Source: Bradyrhizobium pachyrhizi
GTDB taxonomy: Bacteria; Pseudomonadota; Alphaproteobacteria; Rhizobiales; Xanthobacteraceae
DNA: 55,130 bases
Direction of reading: 5' to 3'
NCBI RefSeq assembly: GCF_001189245.1
Contig: NZ_LFIQ01000039.1
Span: 321,259 to 376,388 of the forward strand
This document shows positions 40,287-48,952 of the stretch, piece after piece. How positions within the stretch are numbered: the stretch's first letter is position 1; each line of letters starts with the position of its first letter. Below the pieces are notes generated by a model, which saw only the letters and a program-made list of their open reading frames with translations, was not told where the DNA came from and ran no database searches. Made by a program: the position numbers and the translations under genes.

Positions 40287-41899
40287 TGCTCGCGGTGATG
40301 GCGATAGCGCCGGAAGCGCCGCTTCTCCGGTTGCGGAATATCGGGCCGGGCGACCGGCAGCGGCACCGGTTCTGCCACAGGTGCGGCCTGCGCGACAGGG
40401 GTCGTTGCTGCCGGCGCTGCGGGCGCGACATCCTTCGCGGCCGGGTTCCTGGCGGCGCTATTGCCAGAGTCTTTCGCCGCGCTTTTGGCGATGCCGGCGG
40501 TCGGCACATCCGCGGCCTTCGCCGCCGGCTTGTCCTTCGGCGGCTCGGTCTGCGGAAACAGCTTTGCGATCTTGGCCGAGGGCCGCTCATCCGGAACCGG
40601 CAGCTTGTGGCCGCGCGCGACGGGGTCGAGACCCCTCGGCACCAGCATGACGAACTGCATATTGTGCCGCAGCCGGCCCGAGACCTTTCCGGCTTCCGCG
40701 CCGGCGCCGAAATAAAGATCGGCGCGCGCCGGGCCGACGATCGCCGACCCGGTGTCCTGCGCGATCATGAGCCGGTGGAACGGCGTCTTCGACTGTTCGG
40801 ATTCAATCGGCAGCTCGCCGGCGATGAAGAACGGCGTACCGTAGACATGCAGCGCCTTGTCGACTGCGATCGAGCGGCCCGGCGTCAACGGCACGCCCTG
40901 CGCGCCGACGGCCTCGTCCTTGTCGGACAGCGGGACCTCGCGGAAGAAGACGTAGGAGCGGTTCTGCCGGCGCAGGTCCTTGGCGCCGTCAGGGTTCTGC
41001 TCCATCCACTCCCTGATCTTCTGCATCGACATCTGATCCTTCGGGATGATGCCGCGGTCGATCAGAACGCGTCCGACCGGCGTATAGGGATAACCATTAT
41101 GCGCATCGTAATTGATGCGCAGCGTGGTGCCGTCCTCGAGCTTGATGCGCGCCGAGCCCTGGATCTGCGCGAACAGGAGATCGGTCTGGCTCTTCAGCCA
41201 GCAGATCTCGAGCCCGCGGCCGGCGATCGCGCCGTCCTCGATCTGGCCGCGGTCGTAATAGGGCACGAGCTTGCGCCGGCCGATCTTGCGATACACCGCA
41301 CCGCCATTGGGCAGGCCGACCGAATTCTGCGTCTTGCCGCGCACGAACAGGTTGGACGGACGTCGATAGACCGGCACGTTATAGACGTCGGTCTGGGTCC
41401 GCGATCCATCGAGCACCGGCTCGTAGTAACCGGTGACGAAGCCGGCGTCCTCGCCGAGCCGCGAGATGCGCAGTGGCACGAAATTCTGCTCGAAGAAGTC
41501 CTTCGCCCTGACGCCGTCGCTCAGCGCGAGTCCCTTGGCGATCCGGCAGGGATCGCGCAGCGAGCTCCCGAGCGCTTTCGAATCGGCAGGCGCACCCTGC
41601 TGGGCCGCGATCGGCTTGCAGCTGGTGCGGAACGCCTTGTAGGCTGCCAGATGATCGTCGTCGCGCCAGCCGGCGACGTTGGGCCAGGCGAGCGGCTCGT
41701 ACTGGCTGCCGCTGACTTGCAGCGGCATTTCCAGATTGGGATAGGGGATCGGGTGGCTATGCTCGTGTCGCGGCGGAGGGTGCCGGCTTGATCTGTAGCG
41801 CGCAGCGATCGCTGCGGTGGAGCACAGCACCGCGAGCGCGCAGCACGCGACCGCGACCCGCCCGTAGCTGAGATGCTTAGTGAGCGCTTCCAGTGCCAA
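40283..41899 (-). CDS. mltA: Membrane-bound lytic murein transglycosylase A
   Basis: A 538-residue lytic transglycosylase that cleaves peptidoglycan glycan strands to 1,6-anhydro products. An N-terminal anchor or signal (residues 12-34) precedes the MltA domain (about 100-300, with FVTGYYEPVLDGSR). The 3D domain with catalytic Asp follows in MIAQDTGSAIVGPARADLYFG (about 375). An unusually long Ala/Pro/Lys tail (about 450-538) ends in a basic cluster. The start is a TTG at 41899 that overlaps timA by 23 bases; no better ATG lies before the hydrophobic segment. Confidence 0.92.
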   Translation of the reverse strand: MALEALTKHLSYGRVAVACCALAVLCSTAAIAARYRSSRHPPPRHEHSHPIPYPNLEMPLQVSGSQYEPLAWPNVAGWRDDDHLAAYKAFRTSCKPIAAQQGAPADSKALGSSLRDPCRIAKGLALSDGVRAKDFFEQNFVPLRISRLGEDAGFVTGYYEPVLDGSRTQTDVYNVPVYRRPSNLFVRGKTQNSVGLPNGGAVYRKIGRRKLVPYYDRGQIEDGAIAGRGLEICWLKSQTDLLFAQIQGSARIKLEDGTTLRINYDAHNGYPYTPVGRVLIDRGIIPKDQMSMQKIREWMEQNPDGAKDLRRQNRSYVFFREVPLSDKDEAVGAQGVPLTPGRSIAVDKALHVYGTPFFIAGELPIESEQSKTPFHRLMIAQDTGSAIVGPARADLYFGAGAEAGKVSGRLRHNMQFVMLVPRGLDPVARGHKLPVPDERPSAKIAKLFPQTEPPKDKPAAKAADVPTAGIAKSAAKDSGNSAARNPAAKDVAPAAPAATTPVAQAAPVAEPVPLPVARPDIPQPEKRRFRRYRHHREQ

Positions 41900-42581
41900 C
41901 CAGCTTCCAATTCGGATCGCGGGAAGTCGAGTCGCGGGCGAATGTCCAGATATCGGTGATGTCGGCGACCTTGTCCGGGCTGCCGTCGACGATGGTGCCG
42001 GCCTTGTCGCGCGTGACCGAGATCATCTGCGACACGAAGCGGACGGTGAGCTGGGTCGAGCGGTCGCGCGCCTCCGCGCTGACGATCTCGGCCTTGTCGA
42101 TCGAGACGAACCGCGTCTCGGTCTTCTGCTCGTGCTTCTCGCGATCCTTGATCGCGGCCTCGAAGCTTTCATAGACCTCGGTCGACAGCAGGTCGCGCAG
42201 CGCACGGCGATCGCCATTGGCGAAGGCCAGCACGATCATTTCATAGGCCGAGCGGGCACCTGAGAGGAAATGCCGCGGATCGAACGAGGAATCCTGGACG
42301 GCCACCGCGTCGAGACCCTGCGCCAGCGCCGTGCCGGGCTCGGCGATGCCCTTCCAGCGTTCCGTGGGCTCGACCGGCTCGGCGGGCGCCGCCGAGGCCG
42401 GCTGGTCGATCACCGATCCAGGGATCGGAACGACGTTGTTGTCCTGACCGCGCTGCACGACGTTGGGCGCGGCGCGATCATAAGGCGGCCGCTCGCTTCC
42501 CGTGCGCTGTCCGAGAACGCTGCGCAGGCGCAGGAAGATAAACACGGCCAGCGCCAGGAAGATGATGGTGTAGATATCCAC
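41877..42581 (-). CDS. timA: Tim44/TimA family putative adaptor protein
   Basis: A 234-residue membrane-anchored protein. A single N-terminal helix (residues 2-18, DIYTIIFLALAVFIFL) is followed by a Pro-rich linker and a C-terminal Tim44-like domain (about 95-230) with ARSAYEMIVLAFANGDRRALRDLL and the end DPNWKLVGT. In alphaproteobacteria TimA is the relative of mitochondrial Tim44 and has been linked to membrane protein traffic, with no settled mechanism. It is divergent from secB, which fits that theme. Confidence 0.92.
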   Translation of the reverse strand: MDIYTIIFLALAVFIFLRLRSVLGQRTGSERPPYDRAAPNVVQRGQDNNVVPIPGSVIDQPASAAPAEPVEPTERWKGIAEPGTALAQGLDAVAVQDSSFDPRHFLSGARSAYEMIVLAFANGDRRALRDLLSTEVYESFEAAIKDREKHEQKTETRFVSIDKAEIVSAEARDRSTQLTVRFVSQMISVTRDKAGTIVDGSPDKVADITDIWTFARDSTSRDPNWKLVGTGSAH

Positions 42582-42993
42582 GTCGAATTCGCTTTCTGGT
42601 CTCTGCCGGCAACGGGCCGGCCGTCAAAGCGTTCCCGGTCGGGAACAGCAGAGATTACATCACCGATAGAGTCCGCAGATGTAGGCACGAAACTATGCCC
42701 GGCCAATGGCGCTTTTTGGCACGGGCAAGTGTAGCGCGTTTTGACCCCCGGGGGAAACCGTTCCTTTTCAGGAAATCGCGCATCTTCAATAATTTAGGAA
42801 GCTGTTAAGAGATTGGGCAGGCTCGCGCGCGCTGCCCTTTGCCGGGAGAACTTGCCGCCGGCCCGCCCTTTCGTCGTCCTTGTGGACCGAGCCGGGCCTA
42901 TGATAGCCACTCGCCCGGCATCGGCATTCTCAACACCTTAACGCGTGCCGTCGGACATTCTGTCCATCGAGCGCTGCTCCAGGAGACATTTTC
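42582..42993. other. Divergent intergenic region, timA / secB
   Basis: A 412-base control region. I see no extra gene and no long palindrome. The secB ribosome site AGGAGA is at its right end. A mildly AT-rich patch lies at about 42785-42815 (TTCAATAATTTAGGAAG). I could not define confident -35/-10 pairs for either gene. Confidence 0.5.
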
Positions 42994-43482
42994 ATGACCA
43001 ATGGCAACGGCGCCCCCGTCGAACAACCCGCTCCCCAGCTCAACGTACTGGCGCAGTACACCAAGGACCTGTCGTTCGAGAACCCGAATGCGCCAGCCTC
43101 GCTCGGCCAGCAGCAACAGCAGCCGGCGATCAACATCCAGATCAACGTCTCCGCCAACAACCTGTCGGAGAACGAGTACGAGGTGATCCTCTCGATCGAG
43201 GGCAAGGCCGAGACCGCAGGCAAGGTGATGTTCAGCTTCGACCTCGCCTATGCCGGCGTCTTCCGGATCGTGAATGTGCCGAAGGAGAACCTGCACCCGC
43301 TGGTCATGATCGAGTGCCCGCGGCTGCTGTTCCCGTTCGCACGCGAGATCGTCGCGACCTCGGTCCGCGACGGCGGCTTCCCGCCTTTGTTGCTCGACCC
43401 CGTCGATTTCCTCGGTCTCTACCGCCAGAACATGGAGCGGCAGGCGGCCGCCCAGGCTGCTCCCGGCGTCAAGCCGAGCTGA
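42994..43482 (+). CDS. secB: Protein-export chaperone SecB
   Basis: A 162-residue tetrameric chaperone that keeps precursors unfolded and hands them to SecA. Recognisable parts are [19 protein letters not shown] (near residue 12), the [25 protein letters not shown] strands (near 50), and [32 protein letters not shown] (near 110). The ribosome site AGGAGA lies 7 bases before the ATG. It is opposite timA and converges on dnaQ. Confidence 0.98.
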   Translation: MTNGNGAPVEQPAPQLNVLAQYTKDLSFENPNAPASLGQQQQQPAINIQINVSANNLSENEYEVILSIEGKAETAGKVMFSFDLAYAGVFRIVNVPKENLHPLVMIECPRLLFPFAREIVATSVRDGGFPPLLLDPVDFLGLYRQNMERQAAAQAAPGVKPS

Positions 43483-43509
43483 TTTGAGTCAGAGAATACC
43501 GAAGCCTAA

Positions 43510-43609
43510 CCCGTTATCCTGAGGTGGCCGCAACGCGGCCGTCTCGAAGGATCAACGGCCCGACGGTGGCCGCGCATCTTTCGAGGCTCGCCCCATCAAG
43601 ATGATGGGG
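43510..43609. repeat. Inverted-repeat cluster between convergent secB and dnaQ
   Basis: Three nested hairpins: GGCCGC-AAC-GCGGCC (43526-43540); CTCGAAGGAT (43543-43552) against ATCTTTCGAG (43576-43585), with one mismatch; and CCCCATC-N5-GATGGGG (43591-43609). The CTCGAAGGAT part resembles a repeat family I recall in Bradyrhizobium. The last hairpin lies 19 bases after the dnaQ stop and may end its transcript. Confidence 0.65.
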
Positions 43610-43627
43610 ATAGAGTCCAATAGGGGC

Positions 43628-44353
43628 TCAAGCCGCCGGTGCTGCCGCAGGCGCTGGCGGCGGCAGGTAATCGTTCCAGATCGGCTTGTCGCCGAGCGTG
43701 GCAATGAAGGCCCTGTGGGCCTCCCGATCGGCGTCACTGACCCGCGCGAGTAGCGGGGTCTCGCGCTGCCGCCGCGGCGTATCACCACTATGGCCGCCCG
43801 CACGCGCATCCGACGTTTCCGACGCCAGGATCAGCTGCGACTGCCGCGCGCCGATCAGGTCGATATAGACCTCGGCCAGCAGCTCGGCGTCGAGCAAGGC
43901 GCCGTGCTTGGTACGGCGGGAATTGTCGATCTGATAACGCGAACAGAGATCGTCGAGCCGGTTCGACACGCCGGGATGCTTGCGCCGTGCCAGCAGCAGC
44001 GTATCGACCAGCTGGTCCTTCGGAATCGCCTTCCGCTTGATGCGGTCGAGCTCGGCGTTGATGAAGCTGATGTCGAACGACGCGTTGTGGATCACCAGCG
44101 GCGTATCGCCGATGAAGGCCAGGAACTCGTCGACCACTTCAGTGAACAGCGGCTTGGAGGCCAGAAACTCGGTCGACAGCCCGTGCACGGCGAACGCTTC
44201 CGCCGGCATGTCGCGCTCGGGATTGATGTAGACGTGATAGGTCTGCCCCGTCGGCATGCGGTTGAAAATCTCGACGCAGCCGATCTCCACCAGCCGATCG
44301 CCGCGCAGCGGATCGAGGCCAGTGGTTTCAGTATCGAGAACGATTTCGCGCAT
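43628..44353 (-). CDS. dnaQ: DNA polymerase III subunit epsilon
   Basis: A 241-residue 3'-5' proofreading exonuclease of the replicative polymerase. The three Exo motifs of a DEDDh nuclease are present: Exo I IVLDTETTGLDP (residues 4-15), Exo II HNASFDISFINAEL (near 89) and Exo III KHGALLDAELLAEVY (near 149). The C-terminal tail (about 185-241) that binds the alpha subunit ends in an Ala/Pro run. It lies 30 bases after coaE in the dnaQ-coaE-maf-PPSR cluster. Confidence 0.97.
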   Translation of the reverse strand: MREIVLDTETTGLDPLRGDRLVEIGCVEIFNRMPTGQTYHVYINPERDMPAEAFAVHGLSTEFLASKPLFTEVVDEFLAFIGDTPLVIHNASFDISFINAELDRIKRKAIPKDQLVDTLLLARRKHPGVSNRLDDLCSRYQIDNSRRTKHGALLDAELLAEVYIDLIGARQSQLILASETSDARAGGHSGDTPRRQRETPLLARVSDADREAHRAFIATLGDKPIWNDYLPPPAPAAAPAA

Positions 44354-44383
44354 GACGTGAAAGAATCCGAAATGGCGGGCGAA

Positions 44384-44983
44384 TCAGGCGCGCCGCTTCG
44401 GCATCTTAACAACCTCGGCCAGAATGTCGCGGATACGCGCCCGCACCGGATCGAGTCCGTGCGAGGTATCCACTATGAAATCCGCGCGTTTGCGCTTCTC
44501 CGCGTCCGGCATCTGCTTGGCGATGATGGCGTCGAGCTTGGCCGCATCCATCGTGCCGCGGGCGAGCACCCGTTCGCGCTGCAGTTCCGGCGAGGTGGTG
44601 ACGACAACGACGGCATCGACACGCTTCTCGCCGCCGGTTTCGAACAGCAACGGCACGTCGACAACGACGATCGGGCTACCTGCGGCTTCCGCATCAGCGA
44701 AGAATTTCTGGCGCGACGCGCCGAGCATCGGATGCACGATCTGCTCGAGCTGCTTCATCGCAGCAGGATCGTGCACCACGCGCGCCGACAGTTTCGCGCG
44801 ATCAACCTTGCCGCCGGTGGTGGTGCCGGGAAAGGCGGCCTCGATCGCCGGCGCGGCTTCGCCTTCGTAGAGCTGATGCACGGCCGCATCGGCGTCATAC
44901 ACCGGCACGCCGGCCTCCATGAACAGTTTGGCCGTGGTGGATTTTCCCATCCCGATCGAGCCGGTCAGTCCCAGAATCAGCAT
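44384..44983 (-). CDS. coaE: Dephospho-CoA kinase
   Basis: A 199-residue kinase for the final step of coenzyme A synthesis. The P-loop [16 protein letters not shown] is at residues 6-21, [14 protein letters not shown] near 33 holds the catalytic Asp, and [17 protein letters not shown] is near 108. It lies between maf (48-base gap) and dnaQ (30-base gap). In several other alphaproteobacteria aroE lies between maf and coaE; here there is no room for it. Confidence 0.97.
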   Translation of the reverse strand: MLILGLTGSIGMGKSTTAKLFMEAGVPVYDADAAVHQLYEGEAAPAIEAAFPGTTTGGKVDRAKLSARVVHDPAAMKQLEQIVHPMLGASRQKFFADAEAAGSPIVVVDVPLLFETGGEKRVDAVVVVTTSPELQRERVLARGTMDAAKLDAIIAKQMPDAEKRKRADFIVDTSHGLDPVRARIRDILAEVVKMPKRRA

Positions 44984-45031
44984 CGCATCAACATCGGTTC
45001 AGCATCTCTCCCGTCGCCACGCCTCCGCGCC

Positions 45032-45640
45032 TCACACCACGAGCAGCTTCTCGCCGCGCAGGAACGCCAGCAGCGACAATAGCGGCAGGCCGAGGATGGT
45101 GAAATGGTCACCTTCGATCCGCTCGAACAGATGCACGCCGAGGCCCTCGAGCTGGTAGGCGCCGACGCTGGTCGTCACCGCCTCGCCGGCCTGGTCGAGA
45201 TAGCTCTCGATCTCGCCGGCGGCGAGCCGCCGCATCGTCATGCGGGCCACGCTCACATCACTGAACAGGACCTTTCCATCGCGCGCGACCGAGACGGCGG
45301 AATGCAGCTCATGGGTCCGTCCGGCGAGCAGGCCGAGCTGCTCGGCGGCCTGCGTGCGGCCGGCGGGCTTGCTGAACATCCGTTGCCCCAGCGCCAGCGT
45401 CTGGTCGGCGCCGACGACGTATTGACCGGGCCTCTGCCTGGAGACGAACAACGCCTTCTCGCGCGCCAGGAGCGATGCGATCTCGCCCGGCGCCGAAAGG
45501 CCGGAATTCTTCTGCACCGCGCGTTCGTCGATGTCAGCCGGCAGCGCCTCGAAATTGAGGCCGGCATTTTCAAGCAGCATCTTTCGCGCGCGGCTCTGCG
45601 ACGCGAGGATCAGCTTCTGTGGGCCACACCAGATGCTCAT
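45032..45640 (-). CDS. maf: Maf family nucleotide pyrophosphatase
   Basis: A 202-residue Maf-like nucleoside triphosphate pyrophosphatase, a house-cleaning enzyme for non-canonical nucleotides. Motifs: LILASQSRARKMLLENAG (near residue 10), the metal/catalytic segment VVGADQTLALGQRMFSKP (near 75), and a C-terminal EGLGVHLFERIEGDHFTILGLPL (near 170). Substrate subgroup (dTTP/UTP versus m7GTP type) cannot be set firmly. It lies 10 bases after the PPSR gene, a pairing typical of this origin-proximal cluster. Confidence 0.94.
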   Translation of the reverse strand: MSIWCGPQKLILASQSRARKMLLENAGLNFEALPADIDERAVQKNSGLSAPGEIASLLAREKALFVSRQRPGQYVVGADQTLALGQRMFSKPAGRTQAAEQLGLLAGRTHELHSAVSVARDGKVLFSDVSVARMTMRRLAAGEIESYLDQAGEAVTTSVGAYQLEGLGVHLFERIEGDHFTILGLPLLSLLAFLRGEKLLVV

Positions 45641-45650
45641 GACGTGAGAA

Positions 45651-46487
45651 TCATTCCGACGGCCGAGAACGCTGGCGGTCGTTGAAGAGTTTCATCACCG
45701 CGGCCGCGGTCTCCTCGATCGAACGCCGTGTGACGTCGAGCAGCGCCCAGTTGAATTTCGCGCTGAGGCGCCGGGCAAAGGCGACCTCGTCGGCTACCGA
45801 CTGCTTGTCGATGTAAGTGTCATTGTCGCGGTCGCCCATGGTGAGCAGGCGGTTCTGCCGGACCTGGATCAGGCGCTCGGGCGTCGCATGCAGGCTGACC
45901 ACCAGCGGCTTCTTCAGGGTCTCGAGCTGATGCGGCAGCGGGATGCCCGGCACCAGCGGCACATTTGCCGTTCGGATACCGCGGTTGGCGAGATAGATCG
46001 AGGTCGGTGTCTTCGAGGTACGGGATACCCCGACCAGCACGACGTCCGCCTCCTCGAGGCCTTCGACATGCTGACCATCGTCATGCATCATCGTGTAGTT
46101 CAGCGCATCGATGCGGCGGAAATATTCCGCGTTCAGCACGTGCTGCGCGCCGACGCGCCCGGTCGTCGCGGCACCCAGATACGCCTCGAACAACTGCATC
46201 ACAGGCCCGATGATCGACAGGCTCGGAACGTTGATCTCCTTGCACTTGCCCTCGAGCCGGCCGACCAGATCCTTCTCCAGCAGCGTGAACAGGACAATGC
46301 CGGGCGATTCCTCGATCTCGTCGAGCACACGATCGAGCTGCTTCTGGCTGCGCACCAGGGGGTAGACATGCTCGACCGCGGTCACATTGGCGTATTGCGC
46401 GGCGACCGCGCGCGCCACGGTGATCAGCGTCTCGCCGGTCGAGTCCGACACCAGATGCAAATGGAAGTAGTTGGAGGTCGTCGGCAC
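45651..46487 (-). CDS. Pyruvate, phosphate/water dikinase regulatory protein (PPSR, DUF299; RP001 homologue)
   Basis: A 278-residue bifunctional serine/threonine kinase and phosphotransferase that by family switches pyruvate phosphate dikinase or PEP synthase off and on by ADP-dependent phosphorylation. It opens [20 protein letters not shown], has the P-loop-like [11 protein letters not shown] (near residue 153) and [20 protein letters not shown]. The start is the GTG at 46487. Its homologues (RP001 in Rickettsia, Y02793 in Sinorhizobium) flank the chromosomal origin, and here the candidate origin begins right at its 5' end. Confidence 0.95.
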   Translation of the reverse strand: MPTTSNYFHLHLVSDSTGETLITVARAVAAQYANVTAVEHVYPLVRSQKQLDRVLDEIEESPGIVLFTLLEKDLVGRLEGKCKEINVPSLSIIGPVMQLFEAYLGAATTGRVGAQHVLNAEYFRRIDALNYTMMHDDGQHVEGLEEADVVLVGVSRTSKTPTSIYLANRGIRTANVPLVPGIPLPHQLETLKKPLVVSLHATPERLIQVRQNRLLTMGDRDNDTYIDKQSVADEVAFARRLSAKFNWALLDVTRRSIEETAAAVMKLFNDRQRSRPSE

Positions 46488-46933
46488 CAGAGCCCCTGTC
46501 TATCCTGTGAATCCCTGTGGAGGTCGAGGAGAAGAATCAGGGTCCAGGGCCAGGCCCCTGTATATCTCGCCCCCTTCTTCACAGCACGTCGCAAAAGGAT
46601 AAGTCGACGTCATGGCGAAGATGATAGTGAAGCAATGTGGATTTGTCTCTTCATAAGCTGGCCACAGAGGCGCGCAACCAATTGAGTCCTGCGACAGATT
46701 CCGGATATCCGCCGCTGCCGACCAGAATGTTGAGAGATGTGAACAAGCGCGCAGCAACCGCTGGACCGCCTTGCATGAGTCAAATTCACTGCCATTAAGA
46801 CTCAAACCTTAGATTCTAAAATTAATTAGGTTTAGGAGAGCTGTGTGTGCGGATATGTATCCGTCCCTCGCCGGCAAAGCCTTGCGCGCAACGCTGAGTC
46901 CTCCCGAACTGTTCCCCGAAAGGCATCACTGCG
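46488..46933. other. Candidate chromosomal replication origin (oriC)
   Basis: A 446-base gap at which transcription diverges. It contains DnaA-box-like 9-mers with 7 of 9 matches to TTATCCACA: TTCTTCACA (46575-46583) on the plus strand, and TGTGGATTT (46636-46644) and TGTGAACAA (46738-46746) in inverse orientation, plus weaker ones. An AT-rich segment (46793-46838) with AAACCT/AGGTTT ends could be the unwinding element, and a small dyad CGGAT-ATGT-ATCCG lies at 46850-46863. The location beside the PPSR gene and upstream of hemJ-rho matches origin sites in Caulobacter, Rickettsia and Sinorhizobium. No gene is evident within it. Confidence 0.65.
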
Positions 46934-47383
46934 ATGTTCGACTGGATCAACGCCCTGCCGATCTATGCCTGGGTCAAGGCCCTGCACATCGTCGCCGTGA
47001 TCTCGTGGATGGCCGGCATGCTCTATCTGCCGCGGCTGTTCGTCTATCATTGCGAGGCCGAGGTCGGCTCCAGGCAATCCGAGACCTTCAAGGTCATGGA
47101 GCGGCGGCTTTTGAAGGGGATCATCAACCCCGCGATGATCGTGACCTGGCTGGCCGGGCTTTTCCTGGTCTGGGCCGGACACTGGTACCTATCCGGCTGG
47201 TTTCACGTCAAATTTGCGCTGGTGCTCGCCATGTCGGGTATCCACGGCTTTTTGTCCCGCTGCGTGAAGGATTTCGCCGCCGACCGGAATCAGCGAACAC
47301 AGAAATTCTATCGTATTATCAATGAGGTGCCGACGGTTCTGATGATCCTGATCGTGATCATGGTGGTGGTGAAGCCGTTCTAG
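46934..47383 (+). CDS. hemJ: Protoporphyrinogen IX oxidase HemJ
   Basis: A 149-residue membrane enzyme that oxidises protoporphyrinogen IX to protoporphyrin IX in heme synthesis. Four membrane helices are visible (about 10-35, 60-80, 88-110 and 128-148). The conserved first-helix His lies in WVKALHIVAVISWMAG, followed by YLPRLFVYHCEA, and RRLLKGIINPAMI is near residue 57. It lies between the candidate origin and rho, where many alphaproteobacteria have hemE. Confidence 0.94.
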   Translation: MFDWINALPIYAWVKALHIVAVISWMAGMLYLPRLFVYHCEAEVGSRQSETFKVMERRLLKGIINPAMIVTWLAGLFLVWAGHWYLSGWFHVKFALVLAMSGIHGFLSRCVKDFAADRNQRTQKFYRIINEVPTVLMILIVIMVVVKPF

Positions 47384-47419
47384 ACATCACGATGTTCAAG
47401 ACGCATGCTTCAGTCCTTC

Positions 47420-47448
47420 TTGCGAAGGACGAATCGATTTTCTATATA
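47420..47448 (+). promoter_or_regulatory. Probable housekeeping promoter of rho
   Basis: TTGCGA (47420-47425) and TATATA (47443-47448) are spaced exactly 17 bases, and the -10 reads CTATAT in the alphaproteobacterial style. It lies about 190 bases before the rho ATG, giving a long leader that contains a terminator-like hairpin. Confidence 0.6.
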
Positions 47449-47555
47449 GGATTTATCCCACCCCACGCAGGCGGATGTGGTCGCGTTCCGGTTCTTTTCG
47501 GACCGGCGCCGCATCAGGTTTGAAAGCCCAAACGGCACTTTCCTGGCTGAGACCT

Positions 47556-47583
47556 GCGGACCTTCCTTTGGCGTCCGCTTTTT
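47556..47583 (+). terminator. Terminator-like hairpin in the rho leader (possible attenuator)
   Basis: GCGGAC (47556-47561) pairs perfectly with GTCCGC (47573-47578), followed directly by five T's. It lies about 50 bases before the rho start codon and downstream of the promoter, so it could end transcription prematurely as part of rho autoregulation. Confidence 0.55.
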
Positions 47584-47635
47584 CCAAAGCCACCTCGCAC
47601 CCCTTCCCTACTTACTTCCTCACAGGACGACCCCA

Positions 47636-48901
47636 ATGCGGGAAATCAAACTCCAGGACCTCAAATCGAAAACGCCGGCCGAGCTCGTCTCGTTCGCGGA
47701 AGAGAATGGGGTCGAGAATGCCAGCACCATGCGCAAGCAGGAGCTGATGTTCGCAATTCTCAAGCAGCTCGCGATCGCCGAGACCGACATTATCGGTGAG
47801 GGCGTTGTCGAGGTGCTGTCTGACGGCTTCGGCTTCCTTCGTTCGCCCGACGCGAACTACCTGCCCGGCCCCGACGACATCTACGTTTCGCCGTCGCAGA
47901 TCCGCCGTTTCGGCCTGCGTACCGGCGATACGATCGAAGGCCATATCCGCAGCCCGAAGGAAGGTGAACGCTATTTCGCGCTGCTGAAGGTCAACACGCT
48001 CAATTTCGAAGACCCGGAGAAGTCGAAGCACAAGGTCAATTTCGACAACCTCACGCCGCTGTTTCCCAATCAGCGTTTCCGCATGGAGCTTGAGGATTCC
48101 ACCAAGAAGGACCTTTCCGCCCGTGTGATCGATATCGTCGCGCCGATCGGCAAGGGCCAGCGCGCGCTGATCGTGGCACCACCGCGCACCGGCAAGACGG
48201 TGCTGATGCAGAACATCGCGCACTCCATCACCGCCAATCATCCTGACTGCTATCTGATCGTGCTTCTGATCGACGAGCGTCCGGAAGAAGTCACGGACAT
48301 GCAGCGCTCGGTGAAGGGCGAGGTGGTGTCGTCGACCTTCGACGAGCCAGCGGTGCGTCACGTCCAGGTCGCCGAGATGGTGATCGAGAAGGCCAAGCGC
48401 CTTGTCGAGCACGGCCGCGATGTCGTGATCCTGCTCGATTCGATCACGCGCCTCGGCCGCGCCTACAACACCGTCGTGCCGTCATCCGGCAAGGTGCTGA
48501 CCGGCGGTGTCGACGCCAATGCGCTGCAGCGTCCGAAGCGCTTCTTCGGCGCCGCGCGCAACATCGAGGAGGGCGGTTCGCTGACCATTATCGCGACCGC
48601 GCTGGTCGATACCGGCAGCCGTATGGACGAAGTCATCTTCGAAGAGTTCAAGGGCACCGGTAACTCCGAACTGATCCTCGACCGCAAGGTTTCGGACAAG
48701 CGGACCTTCCCGGCGATCGATATTGCCCGTTCCGGCACCCGCAAGGAGGAGCTGATCACCGATCCGCAGGTGCTCAAGAAGATGTACGTCCTGCGCCGCA
48801 TCCTCAATCCGATGGGCACCATGGACGCCATCGACTTCCTGCTCGACAAGCTCCGCAACACGAAGAGCAACTCGGAATTCTTCGATTCCATGAACACCTG
48901 A
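47636..48901 (+). CDS. rho: Transcription termination factor Rho
   Basis: A 421-residue hexameric RNA helicase that ends transcription. Domains: Rho N-terminal helix bundle (residues 1-45, [18 protein letters not shown]), CSD-like RNA-binding fold (about 50-125, with [23 protein letters not shown]), and RecA-type ATPase with Walker [11 protein letters not shown] (near 181) and Walker [17 protein letters not shown] (near 262). The C-terminal [12 protein letters not shown] is also present. The ATG at 47636 matches the family. The upstream leader has its own promoter and hairpin. A strong intrinsic terminator follows. Confidence 0.98.
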   Translation: MREIKLQDLKSKTPAELVSFAEENGVENASTMRKQELMFAILKQLAIAETDIIGEGVVEVLSDGFGFLRSPDANYLPGPDDIYVSPSQIRRFGLRTGDTIEGHIRSPKEGERYFALLKVNTLNFEDPEKSKHKVNFDNLTPLFPNQRFRMELEDSTKKDLSARVIDIVAPIGKGQRALIVAPPRTGKTVLMQNIAHSITANHPDCYLIVLLIDERPEEVTDMQRSVKGEVVSSTFDEPAVRHVQVAEMVIEKAKRLVEHGRDVVILLDSITRLGRAYNTVVPSSGKVLTGGVDANALQRPKRFFGAARNIEEGGSLTIIATALVDTGSRMDEVIFEEFKGTGNSELILDRKVSDKRTFPAIDIARSGTRKEELITDPQVLKKMYVLRRILNPMGTMDAIDFLLDKLRNTKSNSEFFDSMNT

Positions 48902-48922
48902 GGCCACGGCCGAAAAGAACAG

Positions 48923-48952
48923 GGCGCTCCGCAAAAATGGGGCGCCTTTTTT
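48923..48952 (+). terminator. Intrinsic terminator of rho
   Basis: GGCGCTCC (48923-48930) pairs with GGGGCGCC (48939-48946) as an 8-base-pair stem with one wobble and an A-rich loop, followed by six T's (48947-48952). It lies 21 bases after the rho stop. Confidence 0.85.

Noticed and set aside
46500..46805. Minus-strand frame of 101 codons in the candidate origin
   Set aside because: No family similarity, no ribosome site, atypical codon use, and it covers the DnaA-box-like sites.
46843..47325. Plus-strand frame of 160 codons overlapping hemJ
   Set aside because: Out of frame with hemJ, which has clear membrane helices and family motifs.
47392..47523. Possible 43-codon leader peptide upstream of rho
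   Set aside because: Its start lies before the proposed rho promoter and its codons cover the -35/-10 boxes, so the rho transcript would not contain the start codon.
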